In this document: positions 43,838 through 57,305 of the stretch, piece after piece
Position numbering within the stretch: the first letter of the stretch is position 1
Layout: each line of letters opens with the position of its first letter
Source of the DNA: Diaporthe sp. PMI_573
Lineage: Eukaryota; Ascomycota; Sordariomycetes; Diaporthales; Diaporthaceae
Assembly (NCBI GenBank): GCA_021399435.1
Contig: JAJTUP010000001.1
Span: 682,001 to 746,000 of the forward strand
Length of the DNA stretch: 64,000 nucleotides
Direction of reading: 5' to 3'
Translations under genes and position numbers: made by a program
Notes under the pieces: model-generated
Databases searched by the model: none
Told to the model about the DNA's origin: nothing
What the model saw: only the letters and a program-made list of their open reading frames with translations

Positions 43838-45801
43838 ATGAGAGTCCTGTCGTTATCCCTCCTTTGCGTGCAGTGGCTGCTGTCTCCCGTACTTGGTGCG
43901 GGCTTGGCTACCCATGACAGCACGTTTGTTCCCGACCATGTACTCCGAATAACAGCCCAGGATATCTCGCAAGCATGCGACCAGCGGCACTCCGCTGTAG
44001 TGAACGGCACCTCTCCCGGGCCAGCTATCCGTATCAGGCCGGGAGGTTCATCATGGATCAGGGTATATAATGACATGGAGCATCACAACCTCACAATGGT
44101 ATGAGCACACCAAGCCAGGCCGTATAGAGAATCCAAATTAACACAAAGATTCACAGCATTGGCACGGCCTCGCCCAGCGGATGGCACAATTTTCAGATGG
44201 CGCAGTGCTAGCATCCCAATGGCCCATCCCGCCGCTGAACTTCTTCGACTACGAGATCGAGGCCCTCCCAGAGGACGCGGGGACTTACTTCTACCATTCG
44301 CACGTGGGCATGCAGGCCCTGACCGTCTTCGGGGCCCTCATCGTCGAGGACTGCGCGGCGCCGCCGTACCAGTACGACGACGAGCGCACGCTGCTGTGGC
44401 ACGAGCACTACAAGCAGAACGACTCGGCCTTCGAGGCGGGCCTGCTGGCGTCCCCGCTCGTCTTTGGCGGCGAGGTGCAGGCCATGATGCTCAACGGGCA
44501 GGGCGTCGCCATCAACCACACGGCGGGTGAGATCCCCGGCGACGCGTCGTGCCAGCTCCCCGTGGTCGAGGTGGAGCCGGACAAGACGTACCGGTTCCGC
44601 TTCATCGGGGCGACATCGCTCAGCCACTCCATCATGGCGTTCGAGGGCCACGAGATCCTGACCGTCATCGCCGTCGACGGGGGCCAGTATACCCAGCCGG
44701 CGGCGACGTACCGCATGCAGATCGGCAGCGGGCAGCGGTTCGACGTGCTCCTCAAGACCAAGAGCCAGGCGGACCTGGACGCCGCCGGGGGCAAGACGGA
44801 CTACTTCATCCAGTTCGAGACGCGCGACAGGCCCTCGGTGTACCAGGGCTTCGGGGTGCTGCGGTACAACACGGGCGCCAACGGCAGCGCCAACGGCGAG
44901 GGCCCCGTCCCCTCCGCGCCGGCGACGGCCCCCTTCAACCTGACGACCAAGACGTACGACTGGCTCGAGAACACGCTGCAACCTCTCGAGCCGGACCCGG
45001 ACTTCCCGGCGCTGGAGGACGTGACGCGGCGCGTGGTGATCGACGTGGTGCAGCTGCTCGACCCGGCGACGGGGCAGACAATCTGGCAGCTCAACGGGCT
45101 CAACTGGAACGAGATCGTGGCGTACCCGGTGCCCCTGCTGGTCGACATCTACCTGCGCGGCGAGGACGCCGTGCCCGACTACGAGGCCGCCGTCGCCAAC
45201 GGCGGCTGGGACCCCAAGAACAAGGCGTACGCGGCAAAGGTAGGCGAGGTCCTCGAGATCGTGTTCCAGAACACGGGGTCCCTCGTCAACAACAACGGCG
45301 GCGTTGACGTCCACCCGTTCCACGCCCACGGCGCCCACTACTACGACCTGGGGAGCGGCAACGGGACGTACGACGCCAACGCGACCGAGGCCGCGAGGGT
45401 GGAGGCCGGCTACACTCCCGTCAAGAGGGACACCACGATGCTGTACCGGTACGAGACCAAGACGACGGCCGGGGCTGATGCGGGCTGGAGGGCGTGGAGG
45501 ATCAGGATCAACGACCCGGGCGTGTGGATGATCCACTGCCATGTCCTACAACATATGGTTATGGGTGAGTCAAAGATGCAACCTTCCAGGTGTTTCATAA
45601 CAAACACAGTGACAGTTGACTAACCGTTTATCAGGAATGCAAAGTGTCTGGGTCGTCGGCAACGCGAGTGAGATCCAGAAGACTCCCACCGAGTTGAGCC
45701 AGGGATATTTCACATTTGGGGGCAGCGTCACCGGGAATGTGACCAACGACCCGCAAGTATATGAGCAGTTTGACCACAGCACGTCAACTTGCCCTGTTTA
45801 G
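43838..45801 (+). CDS. secreted multicopper oxidase (ascorbate-oxidase/laccase-like)
   Basis: Exons 43838-44098, 44157-45564 and 45635-45801 join in phase to give 611 residues. A signal peptide (MRVLSLSLLCVQWLLSPVLG) opens the protein. All four copper-ligand blocks are present: HWHG at the exon 1/2 border, HSHVG, HPFHAHG and HCHVLQHMVMG. Three cupredoxin domains can be traced between them, and several N-x-S/T sites are visible. The family oxidises phenols, ascorbate or similar reductants and reduces oxygen to water outside the cell. The spacing and the methionine after the last block fit the fungal ascorbate-oxidase-like branch, which also includes pigment-related oxidases. No melanin or pigment synthase lies in the window, so a specific pathway cannot be assigned. 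Confidence 0.9.
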
Positions 45802-47280
45802 GCCTTCCTTACTGGGTTAGTCCTTATGACGGTCATGTTTATGAGTAGAAGTACATACATATGAGAGTACCCAGGTACCGCGTTTTATTATTAGATGATA
45901 CCAATATACTAGTACAATCTTGAATATGTGTGGTCGGAGGTCACACAATACACGGCAGGGCAAGACACAAATCCAAGATTTTGATATTTTGGTCCCAGTC
46001 TTCTCGGACCAGCCAAAGTGAAAGTCCTGTCCTTCCTTCCGCCCAAGTCACGGGGCAAGTTTCCTAGGTGGGCGTCGTTAGATGTTGAGGAATCAGGGAG
46101 CCAGAATAGACAACGGCCCAGGAATTCAAGAACAGAACTCATAACCATAGTCGGCGAGCAGCCGTCTCTGTAAGTTTCGTCACATAACTCCAAGGCACAC
46201 ACAGCACACCTACCAGTCGTTACTCACAGCCTCCTCCGCCTTGGGCAGCGTCAGAGCACCCACCAGTGTCAACGAGCTCGTAGAAGGCGTTGGTTGGCAA
46301 GACTCAGAATGCAAAAGTTGCACAGTGGATGTCTCTGCTTCATACCAATACTGCCCTTCCGCCATTCCATAGTGAGACAGTGGACAGGTCCAGACCTCTC
46401 TCCCATCTAAGCCCGGACACCATGCCCCGTGGTCAAAAGTCATCCATCAAATCAGAAACCCGAAAACCAGCCTCAACAAGACAAGGTCGTCCTAGAAGAC
46501 CCTGCCCGACAAACACATTCAACACGCGCACACAAGTCATTACAAACGAATCCACTTGTCCAATGAATTTAAAAAGGGTAAGAGATGAGACGACAGACCG
46601 CTCCATTCCATTTCATGCCCAATAACCTAGAATACAAAACCCCCTCAAGAACCGACAATAATAATAACTTTCCTTCATCCTGCCCTTCTTAATCATTCTG
46701 CCCATCATGTGTCCCCAAAGTACGCTGTGCCCACCATTATCACCATCACCCATACTCCCTTACTCCCTTATCTGCCTGCTGCTTGCCCATGCACACCCAC
46801 TCACACACACATAGATATTATACAACGGGTACTCAGTGAGCGGCAGAACACATCCCAATCCTCCCCGGCCTCCCATAAGGTCTCCTCATAACCGCATACC
46901 CTAGACGAATTAAGCCAGCAGACTCACATATTTGTAGAAATCGTCGTGTCATGATATACACCAACCTATCAACCAACTAGCTCTTCGTGTGTTGTTGTGA
47001 CCGCGCTTTCTCTCGGCCCCCTCCCCACCCCACCCCCTCTTCCTCTTCCTCCCACTCAGATGACATATTACGCATGATACCGCTAATGCCCGCTAATACT
47101 CTCATCTAGTCGTCCCAACATCTAACCGGGTATCAAAAAGGCTCCCTCTCTTGCCCAAAACGTGCTCGTGGTGGTGCCCATCCCATCCACCGCCAATGAG
47201 CCCTCGCGTTACAACAATAGATATCTTCCAGAAAATCAACCAACCTCGACTCGATTACAACTGCCGCTTCCCACCCAAAT
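45802..47280. other. 3' intergenic region between convergent genes
   Basis: The multicopper oxidase and the cyclin gene converge here. Bases 46600-47100 are rich in CA and CT tracts, as in fungal 3' untranslated regions. No gene supported. Confidence 0.45.
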
Positions 47281-48912
47281 CTAGGCCGCGCCGCCCGCAC
47301 TAAGCCGAGGGACGACCTCGCGCGCGTAAAACTCGACTAGCATCGTCGCGTAGGCATCTAGGTCTTCGACCTGGATGGCGAGGCGGAAGTCGTTCAGGAG
47401 GAGGAACTGTATCTCTAGGTGGTTGAGCTCGGCGAGTGGAAGACCTCCGACCTAGGGGTGTTCAGGTTAGTCTACCGCGCCGATACGAAGAAGGACAGGA
47501 AACGAAAAGGTTGTGTGCACGATAATGGGGAAGAACAAGCTTACCTTGGCATATCTCGAATTTGTGTAGAAGACATCCGAGAAGAATTTGCTCGCACACG
47601 TCACACCAGAGATGATCAACCTATGAATGTTGAAGCTGTCCACCACGAAGAACGTGGGTTGGCTGGCGGCTGAGAGTGCCCCGCCGGACTTCCCCGTGCC
47701 ACTCCCTTGCGCCCTGCTGGGCTCCGCGGGTTGCTCCCCGTCACTCTCTGAATCGTCGACAATGTCCTCGTCCAGGTCCTCGTCGCTGTCGCTGCTGTCC
47801 CCGGGGACTTCCTTCATGACAACATCAGGCTCGGGCTGTGCTTGTGCCCCGCCTTTCTTCTTGGCCTCTTCTGACTTCATAACAATGTCGTTGACCCTCG
47901 CCGTCATGCGGTCAAAATAAACCAACAGGCTCAGAAACACCTCGAATGTGGTCGGGCAGTACTTGTGTATCCGGCTCAAATAGCTCAATATGGTGATGGC
48001 AGGCACGTTCTTGCCGTGAAAGGCCAGCACGCTGCTGCTCATGGGGCTCATACTGCTCTCCGAGGCCAGGCCCTCATTTTGGGCCTGTGCCTGTTTGACG
48101 TGGCTGGCGTTTCGTTCCACGGCATTCCTGCTGAGAGGGTCGTGCTGCTGGTCATTGGTGGTGGTGATCTTGGTCAGGAGCGCGGCGACCATCTCGATGA
48201 CATCACCGATGGGGCACTCGCTCAGGTCGAATTTGAGGGACTGCGAGGGCGAGTCGTCGTCGACGGTGCTCGAACTCAAGACCGACCGCGAGAGGGCCTG
48301 GACATGGGCGAGGTCGCGGACCTTGATGGGCGTCTGATGTGTGGCGGAGGCGGAGACGGGCGAGGAGTTCAGTGTGGGCTGCGATGATGCGTCCCATCGA
48401 TCGCCAGAATTGGAGGCGGGAGAGGGAAGGACCTGACTTGGCTGGGGGGATCCGGCGACGGTCTTAGACGAGGAGTTGGGGGTACAATCGGAGGCAGCAG
48501 TACCGGTAGCGGTGAATTCCTGCGCAGGCTGGTGCGCGGATGAGGAGTCCATGTAGGCCTGGTTCTGACCATCCTGGGACACGCTGCTTGTGTACCTCGC
48601 TGTCAGGTCTTCGTCGGATTGTGAGGCGCTTGCGGCACCGGCACTGGCGCTGCCAGACGACGAGTCCGGGGGCGAGGGTAATCTCGATGCAGCGCTGTCG
48701 GTGGCGGAGGTGGCGGAGAATCTTGGGGAGGCCCGCGAGGACTGCTGGCGGCCTGCTGGAGGGTGATTTCGGGGGGTAGAGCTTCTTGAGTGGCTGCTAG
48801 ATCGGTAGTGGGAGGAGGCGCGGGATGATTCTTGGGAATATGGCAGGCCCTGAGTTGCGATCATGGTGTGGAATCCGGAATGGTTTGGAAAGTCTCCGAT
48901 GACAGCTGCCAT
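47281..48912 (-). CDS. Pho80-type cyclin (cyclin partner of a Pho85-like CDK)
   Basis: Exon 1 (48912-47545) and exon 2 (47451-47281) flank a 93-base intron with GTAAGC and CCTAG borders; the product has 512 residues. The first 230 residues are Ser/Pro/Gln-rich and probably disordered. The cyclin box is split: ILSYLSRIHKYCPTTFEVFL, then an acidic low-complexity insert of about 60 residues (DSSDSDEDLDEDIVDDSESD), then VDSFNIHRLIISGVTCASKF, and across the intron SRYAKVGGLPLAELNHLEIQ. This is the PF08613 pattern seen in yeast Pho80/Pcl6/Pcl7 and Neurospora PREG. Such cyclins set the activity of Pho85-type CDKs in phosphate sensing, glycogen control or cell cycle. The acidic insert inside the box is a common trait of the filamentous fungal members. 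Which sub-branch it belongs to cannot be decided here. Confidence 0.85.
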
Positions 48913-51900
48913 AGCATGTGAATGGTTGATCGTCGGGGGTGGTGCGTGCTTGTTGCCTCTGACTGGTAAGTATTATTGTTGGGCCGACGAGATGGCGGGC
49001 GTATTCGTCGTGGTCGTCGTCGCCGCTGATGTTGCGAGCGTCGAGGAAGGATGTGGAGGGAGAAAACGGTGATGAGCTGTTGTCGGAGCGGAGAGACGAG
49101 GATTAGCGGGCTGCATGCAGGTTGCTGTCTCAAGGTTGGTTGGCCTTAGAAGCGCGATAAAGTTTCGGGAAGGGAAGGGGGGCCCGGTGGAGAAGCAGAC
49201 AGCAAGAGGGAAGTGCGCAAAAAAAACAAGATCAACATCAACAACAAGAACAATTGCAGAAACAACAACGATGCAGCTGGTTTACAAACGGAATACTTCA
49301 GAGAGGTCACGCTTTTGAGGACAAGAACAAGAGACAACAGAGGTATTTCCCAGCCAGGACAGGACGAGACGAGACGGACAAGCGAGGTCGACTTGGGCAG
49401 CAAGGCCAGCCGACCCAAACAGCTTTGGAGATGCAGGCCTGATGTGGCCTTATCTCCACATCTAACAACCCCCAACCAGAACAGGCCGTGACGAAGCGAC
49501 ACGTCTGGGTGGAGATAGCATCAAGCGGTCGAGGCTGCAGGCCGAACCGTGTACGGTAAGAAACTGTATGCTTGGCTTGATGGTGCTGTCGCATTGATAT
49601 CATGTTGTGCCGCGTGGTTTGCAGCATCGACGTCACAGCGAGGGTCGGTCTGGATGGACAAGGGCCTCGATGCCTTCAGAGCGACGTTGCCCTCGAAACC
49701 CAGTGGCTTGTCTTGTCTCGGGCAACAGTCGAGGTGCAGGCTGCATTGATTGACGGGTAAATCGATGTCGCGGCAATGGCCCTGACCGGTCTGGTGCTGT
49801 GTGGTTCGTGGTGTTCTGGCAGACTGGCACGCCCTCGCCCATAAAATCCTTCTTCCTCGTTGTCGTGTCTCGCCACAAAATGGCCCCCAAAAGGAGGAAG
49901 CAAGACAAATGACGATGGATGCGAGAGATAAGGAAACCACCATGACTTACAGAGCCCAAATATGCACAGCAACAAGTCGTATCGAGTCGTATCGTATCGG
50001 CGCGGCAAAACAAGAAAGAAAGTCAATGGTCTTATCTAAATGCAAAGACGAGAAAAAAAAAGTCAATGGGTTGAAGGGTCTCGACAAGATGCGGAGAGTG
50101 TTGGACGGAGGGGGAGCTGCGATGCGATGCGCAATGCGAGGTGATGTGATGTGATGGCAGGAGGAGGGTTGACAAGGGGACAAGGGACAAGAGACAAGAA
50201 AAGACCAGACAGGCCAGGCCAGGCCAGACTTGTGTTGTGTGTGGATGGTCGGATTGATTGATGGGGTTCGAAAGGGGGCGTGTGTGTATAGCGCAGACTG
50301 GATTGGTGGATGGGGGTGGGATGGGTGGTACAGAGACACAGCACCGAGGGGCTCTTTTCCAGGTTTCCGTTTCCGCAATCTTGCGGTCAGAGCTCCTCCA
50401 ACACCTATGCACCTAGGTACGCAAGGTTAGTCTAGACTTCTAGACTCCCCCAAACGCACTGAAGGGAACACAGGCCGCTTTGATGCCAGAAGGCAGGCGA
50501 GGCAGGGGACAGGGGGTGGCTAGGGCCCTGCCAGCCACGCTGCCATGAGGCCCATGCTTCTGCCATGCAGGCCATTGCTAGCCAGGTGGTCTAGGTGTGT
50601 AAATTCGGCAGGGCGGCAGGGCGGCAGTGGCCCGACCATTCTGGATTTCTTACTGATTTTCGATTGACGACAAGCTCCACCGCCCACCGCCCACCGCCAG
50701 CCCAGCCTTGCACCCAGCAACTGCAGTCGAACAACATACGCTCATTACGTACATCCCACTATACAGTACAAAAATAATACATCCAAAAACCGAATAGTCG
50801 AGCCGAGGAGGACCCCTAAATTCTGCTCAGATCTTAATTACCGCCGACAAACTCAGCCTCACGATATCCAGATATCCACAAGCACCCACATGTTCCCACC
50901 TGGTTTTCCCCATTTCGTTGCTGTCGTCGTTGCTTGTCCTGTGCTGCGCTGTCCTATCCTATCCTTTTGCTCTGCTGCCGATCTGACAGTCTAGAATTTA
51001 CAAGTCAGTACGTTGTTACAAGCATCGGATGACCATGATGACTCGTGGTGTGCAGGAGCTTGTTGAACCCTTGTCAGATTCGCCTCGAACCGACTCGAAT
51101 CGACTCTGCTCAACTCGACAGCATGATTAGAGAACACCCTGCTACCTACCCCTCTGCGGTACCCCTCTGCCCCTCTGCCCCTCTTCGATTTCAACCCCTC
51201 CCCCTCCTCCTCTTTGCGTTGTCCAAGGTGGGGTTGGAGGCGGGAAACCTCGCAGGGCTGGCTGCTGGCTGCTGGCTGACGATGAAGGTGGATGCTCTCA
51301 AGGTCTGAAGGAGGGGTAGATGTCCATCACTTCTCATTATGGTCTGGGCTGCCTGCTTGCTGAGAGACAGGACTGGACAGGACAGGACGGGACGCACAAT
51401 GACCTCGCCGTTTCCAACGTCGAACCATCTCGATACCCACTTGAGGTCCGTCCAGCCCGCCTGCCAGCCAGCCTGCTGGACATCACCAGCATCAAAGCGT
51501 TCGCCAAAAAAAAAAAGCGAGATCGCCAATCTAGCCGTGGACGGTGCTACTGTTCTCTGAATAGACTACGATCTACACCATAGTTGACGCAGCACGGGTA
51601 CAGTAGTCTGATGTCGACGCTCAGACCTCTAAGCGCCCAAACTGGCGATTCTTCTGGGCCAATTGTGTCCCACAGGGTCCTCTCTGGGCCAAAAAAAAAA
51701 AATACTTGATACGCGTAACAGAGTGTGGGCAGCCAGAGTGGGCTACTGGCAACTAAGCAGCGAGTCAAATGCAGATCCGACCGACCCTCTCCTTTCTGCT
51801 AGCCACATTGCACAGACTTGTTCCGGCGAAATTGTCTCAATGGGCGGCCGCCCGACTCCTATACCGGACCACCTATGACATAATCCCGCCTGTCGTCCTG

Positions 51901-54900
51901 CACCACATGCAACCAAAATAGGACACTCCGGATATCAAATCGCTTTTTCCCTGCTGTTACACCACAGTACAGCCACATGTGCTACCTCCATGGCAAAACA
52001 AACATCAATCAACAGGGTCGGGACCTGCCTGGTTCATGGCGTCCAGCCCCCAGCCAGAGACAAGAGACATGCATTGCTGGGCATGATAGGAGGGCTTTTC
52101 CCTCATCTCTTGAGCACCGCTCATATCGCTGCCACTCCAACACGTGTCTCCATCGAGGGGCAGAGGCAACGCACGGCGTTCCCGCCGCAGCTTCTAGGAT
52201 AGGGGTCTCAGACACGACGCCACCGCCTTGTCCCGTCTCACCACAGCCAGGGGCCACCCGGGAACGACCCCAACTCGCGCTTACGTGCCTCGGCCGAGTT
52301 GGAGAAACAAGCGATGGGCTTTCCCTCTACGCGATCTCTCGCGTAACAAGCGAAGACTTGGTTCGTACTGCACGCCCCAGGGGTTTCCAGAGGCCCAGGA
52401 AGGAAAGCGAGGCTGGAACAAACTCACGTAGAATGAACCCACTGAGCAAACAGCCCTCCTCGCTGTGTCGTGCAACATCCCCCCAGCCTGGCTGGGCTGG
52501 TTCGCCAGGAACAGCGGCCCTCGCTCGCAATCAATCTTACCACCCGCTCAATGCGCGGAGAATTTAACCCCTCCCCCCCCCAAGCTCACGCCACACCACG
52601 CCGCGATAAGAGAGGCCCGTCGCAATTGCGGCACGGCGGATCGCATCCTGGATGCCCCCTGTCACTCACACACAGCACAGGCTGAACCCATCGAACGCGG
52701 GATAATTTGATGAGAATTCGGGCCAAATACGATCGGATCGAAACGCTTAGCACAGCCATGTTCTCCTTTTTCAACACCCTTGTCAAATTTCCCATCTGCA
52801 CTTGTGTTCGTCAAACGAGCTCACCCGGCAACGCGTACCAACGTCAGGGCTGTTGTAAACCACCCCCCCCTCAACCAAGGTTACACGTCGGCTATTTTGT
52901 ACTGCGACTGGACATAGTCCCGTCACACTAGTAAGGGGGTGCTTGCCCGCCCGTGCTGCCGCGCTGCCCCTGAGATTCCGGGAGACGAGACCGAGCCGGG
53001 AAGGGGGGACCTGCGGCGCGGGATCTCTTGGGGAGATGGCTTTACGCATCCAGGCGATCAAACCGTCTACATCGCACCGACCAACTGGTGATCCCCTCAT
53101 GCATTACAACCAGATGCTGCGCGTAGGAACGACGAACACCACCGAGCAACAGCACGAACCCAACCCACATCCCCAGCTCATCATGTGTGCTGCCAGGCAT
53201 GTGATCTATACGTTCTACCATAGTCTATCCAACCCAACCCAACCACCAGACCGACCAGACCGACCAGACCGACCAGACCGACCGGCCCACGCTTGCTGTC
53301 CAGCTGTTCGCCGTCAGACGCCCCCGCCCGCGCCGGCTAATGCACTTCCCCTTGTCCTCCGGAGGCAAACCCCTCGGAGCAGCAAGCAGCGTACCGGGAT
53401 ACGCCTCCCTCGAGACGCGGCATTCACCCCACACGCCCACGCCTTCTCACCGCCCACGGGGTCAGCATCACATGCGTAACACCCGGGTAGAGGTGATAGA
53501 CGGGACAAGCGCGCTTCTCTATCTTTGAACCGCTGCCCATTCACCAGACCTCAGTGTTCCCCCCTGCGTGCGGCCGCTTGTCTCAGCCTCGGAGTTGTCT
53601 TCCAGGCTGCTGGTTGCCATAGGCCTGTCCCGTCTGACGTAACCATGCAATTATTCCTGTAGGGGTCACATCGGGGCCACGACATGGGCCCCGGGCGGCC
53701 CCTTCCCTAGACCCCTTCAATGCCCTGCTTTTGCCCGGTTCCCCGGATCGCTAGGCTTGTAAGCCCCAATTGGGTAGAATGATAAACAATGTGCCCTTTC
53801 TGCTCCTATATCTCAGTAGTATGGCATGCAATTTCGCCCGGCTGAGGAACTCGCTCTCCACCACCACAGAATTAAGGTATCAAGCAATAATAAAGCGGCT
53901 CCCAAGACTGTGGCTGATTTTTTGCATGTGCCACACCACTGCTTTTCGAACGGTCTGTAGGGCGCCGGGTTGCATGAATCTCGATTTCCCTGCGTGCCCT
54001 GGTAACGCATTGCACGGCAAGGATCATTCATACGGGAGCCATACTGCAAGGCGTGCTGGCGATCAGATGAACCAAGTGGGTACAGAGCCAGCGATCTTCC
54101 CATTTTCCCATCTGATCTACCACCAAACCGCAAACCCCCCAATTCTAGACTATTCATGGAAGGTCTATCCAGGGCAAGCAGGGCTGACGTCAATTTGCCT
54201 CGGTGTGTTGTTCACACGACCAGGCAGGCCTTGCTGGACGAGAGTGTCGCATGTTCGGGGAAAGACCTGGTTCTCTTGTATGTGTGTGTGTACACGGATG
54301 GTAAATGATTCCGATAATGTGAGGGAGATTAAGAGGTACCCGTCGGGTTAAATTGTTCTTGATATGTGGTAGTTGATATCAAGTGAACTTGTTTCAAGTA
54401 TGTAGGGCTGCAATACCTGTGATGCCGCCAAGCGCTGGTACGACGATGAGACCTGGCGTCCCATCTTACGGAGACAAACTTTCCAGATTGTTGAGAAACC
54501 AGATTGAATGAGTAGCGGATGTTATTTCTGAATTCATCTGGGTGACCTCCATTTCAAGACCTTTGATGTGATTCCGCCAGAGACTCGTTTGATCTACAAA
54601 CCTCGGTACCGCCGGCGGTACTGGGCAGGATAAAATGGCGAGGAGAACATGCATGCCAGTGCAAGATATCATGCTACACAGGTATGACTGATCCTACAGC
54701 ATGCGTGCGACCAATACATCCGTCCCGGACCATACAGACACGTAGTCTCAGCTTGGCAAGATTTGGTGAAGATACGTGCGACCACCTCCAGTGTGACCCA
54801 GGAGTCCACTCGTGACGGGGAGACGCAGCAGCAGCCGCCTCAAACATCAACATATGTGCCGCCAATGTAGATGGGCACATGTGCTCGTACATCTTCCTAC

Positions 54901-56238
54901 AAGTCCAACAGCGCTCTCAAACGTACGAGGAAAAATCTGCGGGAACTCACTTACACACCCAAGCATTTCTTTCCCGCCGCCCCACCTAACCTCCATGTCA
55001 CCATTCATTCCCCCATGTGCAACGCCGGTCTGCCTCCCTCCCTCCCACTGGGCCGTGCGACCCACGGCAGCGTCGATGCAGCCGTGTTTCGTTGAGGGAA
55101 AGTTAGGCGCACAGAAAGGATACCCCCCCCCCCCCAATGTTCGTGATGTGTCCAGAGGATCTTTTCGCCTTGATCAGGTTCCAGCAGCCACGATCGTCCT
55201 GGACGAGTATTAGTAGGAAAGAGGACTGTCTCACCACCGATTCTGCTCAAATGGAAAGGGAACTCGGCCGCGTGCCTGCTATCGGGGAACCTGGTGGGCC
55301 GCAGGTCATGGCCGTCGGTAGGAGGAAATCCAGACCAAGAATGTTTTCTCCTGCCCTCAGCCCGAACGCCCACATCTGAGTACAGACAACACACAAACGG
55401 ACTAAGAGCCCCCTGCCCCCTGCCCCCGCCCCAGATCGTGTGTGAACATACACACCCAGACAGACAACAGTACCCGCCCGCCAGTAAGGCGTCAGACTGG
55501 ATGATTGAGAACACAGTCTCCCTCAACCCACGGAAGTCGCCCAAGAGCAGAAGGCGCTGGACTTGCATCGCCAGTCTCGGCTGAGGTCCCGAGAAGAGCA
55601 TGACCTTCTCCTCATCACGGCAAACGAGGCGACCCGACCAGGGCTTGCCATGATCCCCCAGGATTGCGAGATGGCCTAGTGCGCTCAGGTGATAGTAAAG
55701 AAACAAGCAAACAGGCAAAGCAGAACCGACTTACCACATGAGATACCCGCCCCGGAATGTCTACCCGACCCTCCTCAGGTCCACGACCTACCGCATCGGA
55801 GCCTTTGCCAGTCGGCCCATGACATTCAGTCCGCCTTGCTCATTAGCCAACCCTCACATGTTCTCGAATCGTCATATCATCTGACGTCGCAGAGCCCCAA
55901 TGCAGTGCAGTGCAGTGCGCTTTTGCAACACTTATCCTCGGTACCCGCGCGCGCCCAATCATCGTCATAAGCTGTATTTGTCTTGTCTTGTCTCTTTTCT
56001 TTTCGTGATATCGTACACGTCCGCCGCTTTAAAGGCCTCGTATCACCGGAAAAGAAACGGGCCCCCACCTTGCCGCCGCGCTGATCGAGTGCGGCCTCGC
56101 ACCCGGGCGCGAAGTCTATCCCCGTCGATATTGACTCCGCCTCATCATCTCAACCAGAGCCCGCACGGCCCTGGTAATGTCTTCCTCCACCCACACACAA
56201 TGCATGTCCCCGAAAATCCCGATCGCTTCTCCCCCTCC
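48913..56238. other. 7.3-kb region without a supported gene
   Basis: Base composition is balanced, not RIP-like, yet no ORF has a domain, good intron borders or believable protein composition; the longest (237 codons at 55005-55718 minus) is Gly/Cys/Trp-rich and looks random. The first 2 kb next to the cyclin gene is rich in purine and pyrimidine tracts and may be a long 5' leader or promoter. Other contents are a 9-bp microsatellite at 53246-53281 and a C13 run near 55123-55135. A long non-coding RNA or an unusually large regulatory region is possible; so is a gene I failed to see. Confidence 0.45.
53246..53281. repeat. microsatellite (CCAGACCGA)4
   Basis: Four exact 9-bp copies in tandem, preceded by CCAACCCAACCCAACCA. 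It lies in the gene-free stretch. Confidence 0.9.
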
Positions 56239-57305
56239 TCACTGTTGCCTCACCTTGTATCCGCTGTCGGGGAGGTACAGGTGCCTGTCCGCGCCCTTGG
56301 CCGTCAGGACCACCATGCGGATGACGCCGCCCGAGCTGCCGTCCCATCGGATGGCCTCCTTGAGCGCCTCCTTGACGAAGCCGACGGCCTCGTCCTCGTT
56401 CATGCCCTCTTTCCAGTTCGCGTCGCAGTATCCGTAGATGTAGGTGGACCCCGAGCCGCCGATCGAGTAGGCCTGCTTGTGGAGGGACCCGCCGAGGGGG
56501 ATGCTGTAGACCTGGCCGCCGTGCCGCTCGTCCCAGCCCGCGATGATGAGGCCGGCCCTGTAAAACGCGGCTGATGGTTAGCGACTGACTGGCTTGCGGG
56601 CAGTCGGGACAGGTAGGTCCCGGCATCGCAGATATTCGACTTCCCGCTCGTGTTTGCAAAATGAGAAACTCACGTCAACATGTCCTTGTTCGAATAGCAG
56701 AGCTCCTGGAACATGGCCGCGGCGGTCTGGGTGGTGGGTGTCTTGCCGTTCATCATGTGGAACTGCCCCAGCTGGTACTGCACGATGTCGGCGACGGCTT
56801 GTGTGTCGGCGGCGGAACCGGACCGGCAGCACCAGATGGTGTCGTGGACGCGGGTCAGCTTGTCTGTCACTCGGTTGGCGATGTATGCGCCGGTCGTGGT
56901 TCGGGAGTCGGCGCCTGAGGGCAGAGAGAGGGGGTCAGCATTGGGTGGTGCACATTGCGTACGTCGGGGCTGCCTGCGGTGACAAGAGGAGTCGAGGATA
57001 ACGCACCGAGTATCACACCGTCCTTGAAGGTGACTGCCATACTGTTGCGTGCCTGTTAGATGCGGGTTGTCTGACGTCGGTTCGGGCTGCTTACATCGAG
57101 GTACCCAGGCTGCAGAAATGGTTAGCATCGACCGCATCTGTGGGAACAAAGTCGACCTACTTGACCTCGCCTGCCTTCAGCCTGTTCATGTCAATATGAA
57201 TGCCATCTGCAGGCAAGCAAACGTCAGCATCCAAGCTGTAGATCATATCTGGCCGTGGGATAGGTACGTACCTTCGGACAGGTTTCCTAAGTTGCCGAAC
57301 TCCAT
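56239..57305 (-). CDS. PRE3: 20S proteasome subunit beta-1 (caspase-like activity)
   Basis: Six exons fit in phase: 57305-57272, 57206-57161, 57109-57095, 57041-57007, 56914-56674, 56557-56239; total 229 residues. Exon 3 has only 15 bases and spells the propeptide cleavage site: the join reads [16 protein letters not shown], so maturation after Gly frees the catalytic Thr1. The rest matches beta-1 nearly word for word: [76 protein letters not shown] and [20 protein letters not shown]. Lys33 (FKDG), Asp17 (ADS) and the Ser-Gly-Gly block are present. Beta-1 cleaves after acidic residues inside the 20S core, in nucleus and cytosol. The last residues (YKVRQQ) run to the stop without an intron. 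Identity is secure. Confidence 0.95.

Noticed and set aside
44208..45542. 444-codon minus-strand ORF
   Set aside because: It is the antisense shadow of the GC-rich multicopper oxidase exon; it is Arg/Val/His-rich and has no domain.
51977..52567. 196-codon plus-strand ORF in the gene-free stretch
   Set aside because: Composition is Arg/Pro/Ser-rich and random-looking, without domain or introns.
53770..54351. 193-codon plus-strand ORF
   Set aside because: Rich in Cys, His and Arg without pattern; it overlaps no conserved motif.
55005..55718. 237-codon minus-strand ORF
   Set aside because: Longest ORF of the gene-free stretch, but low-quality composition and it contains translated homopolymer (C13) sequence.
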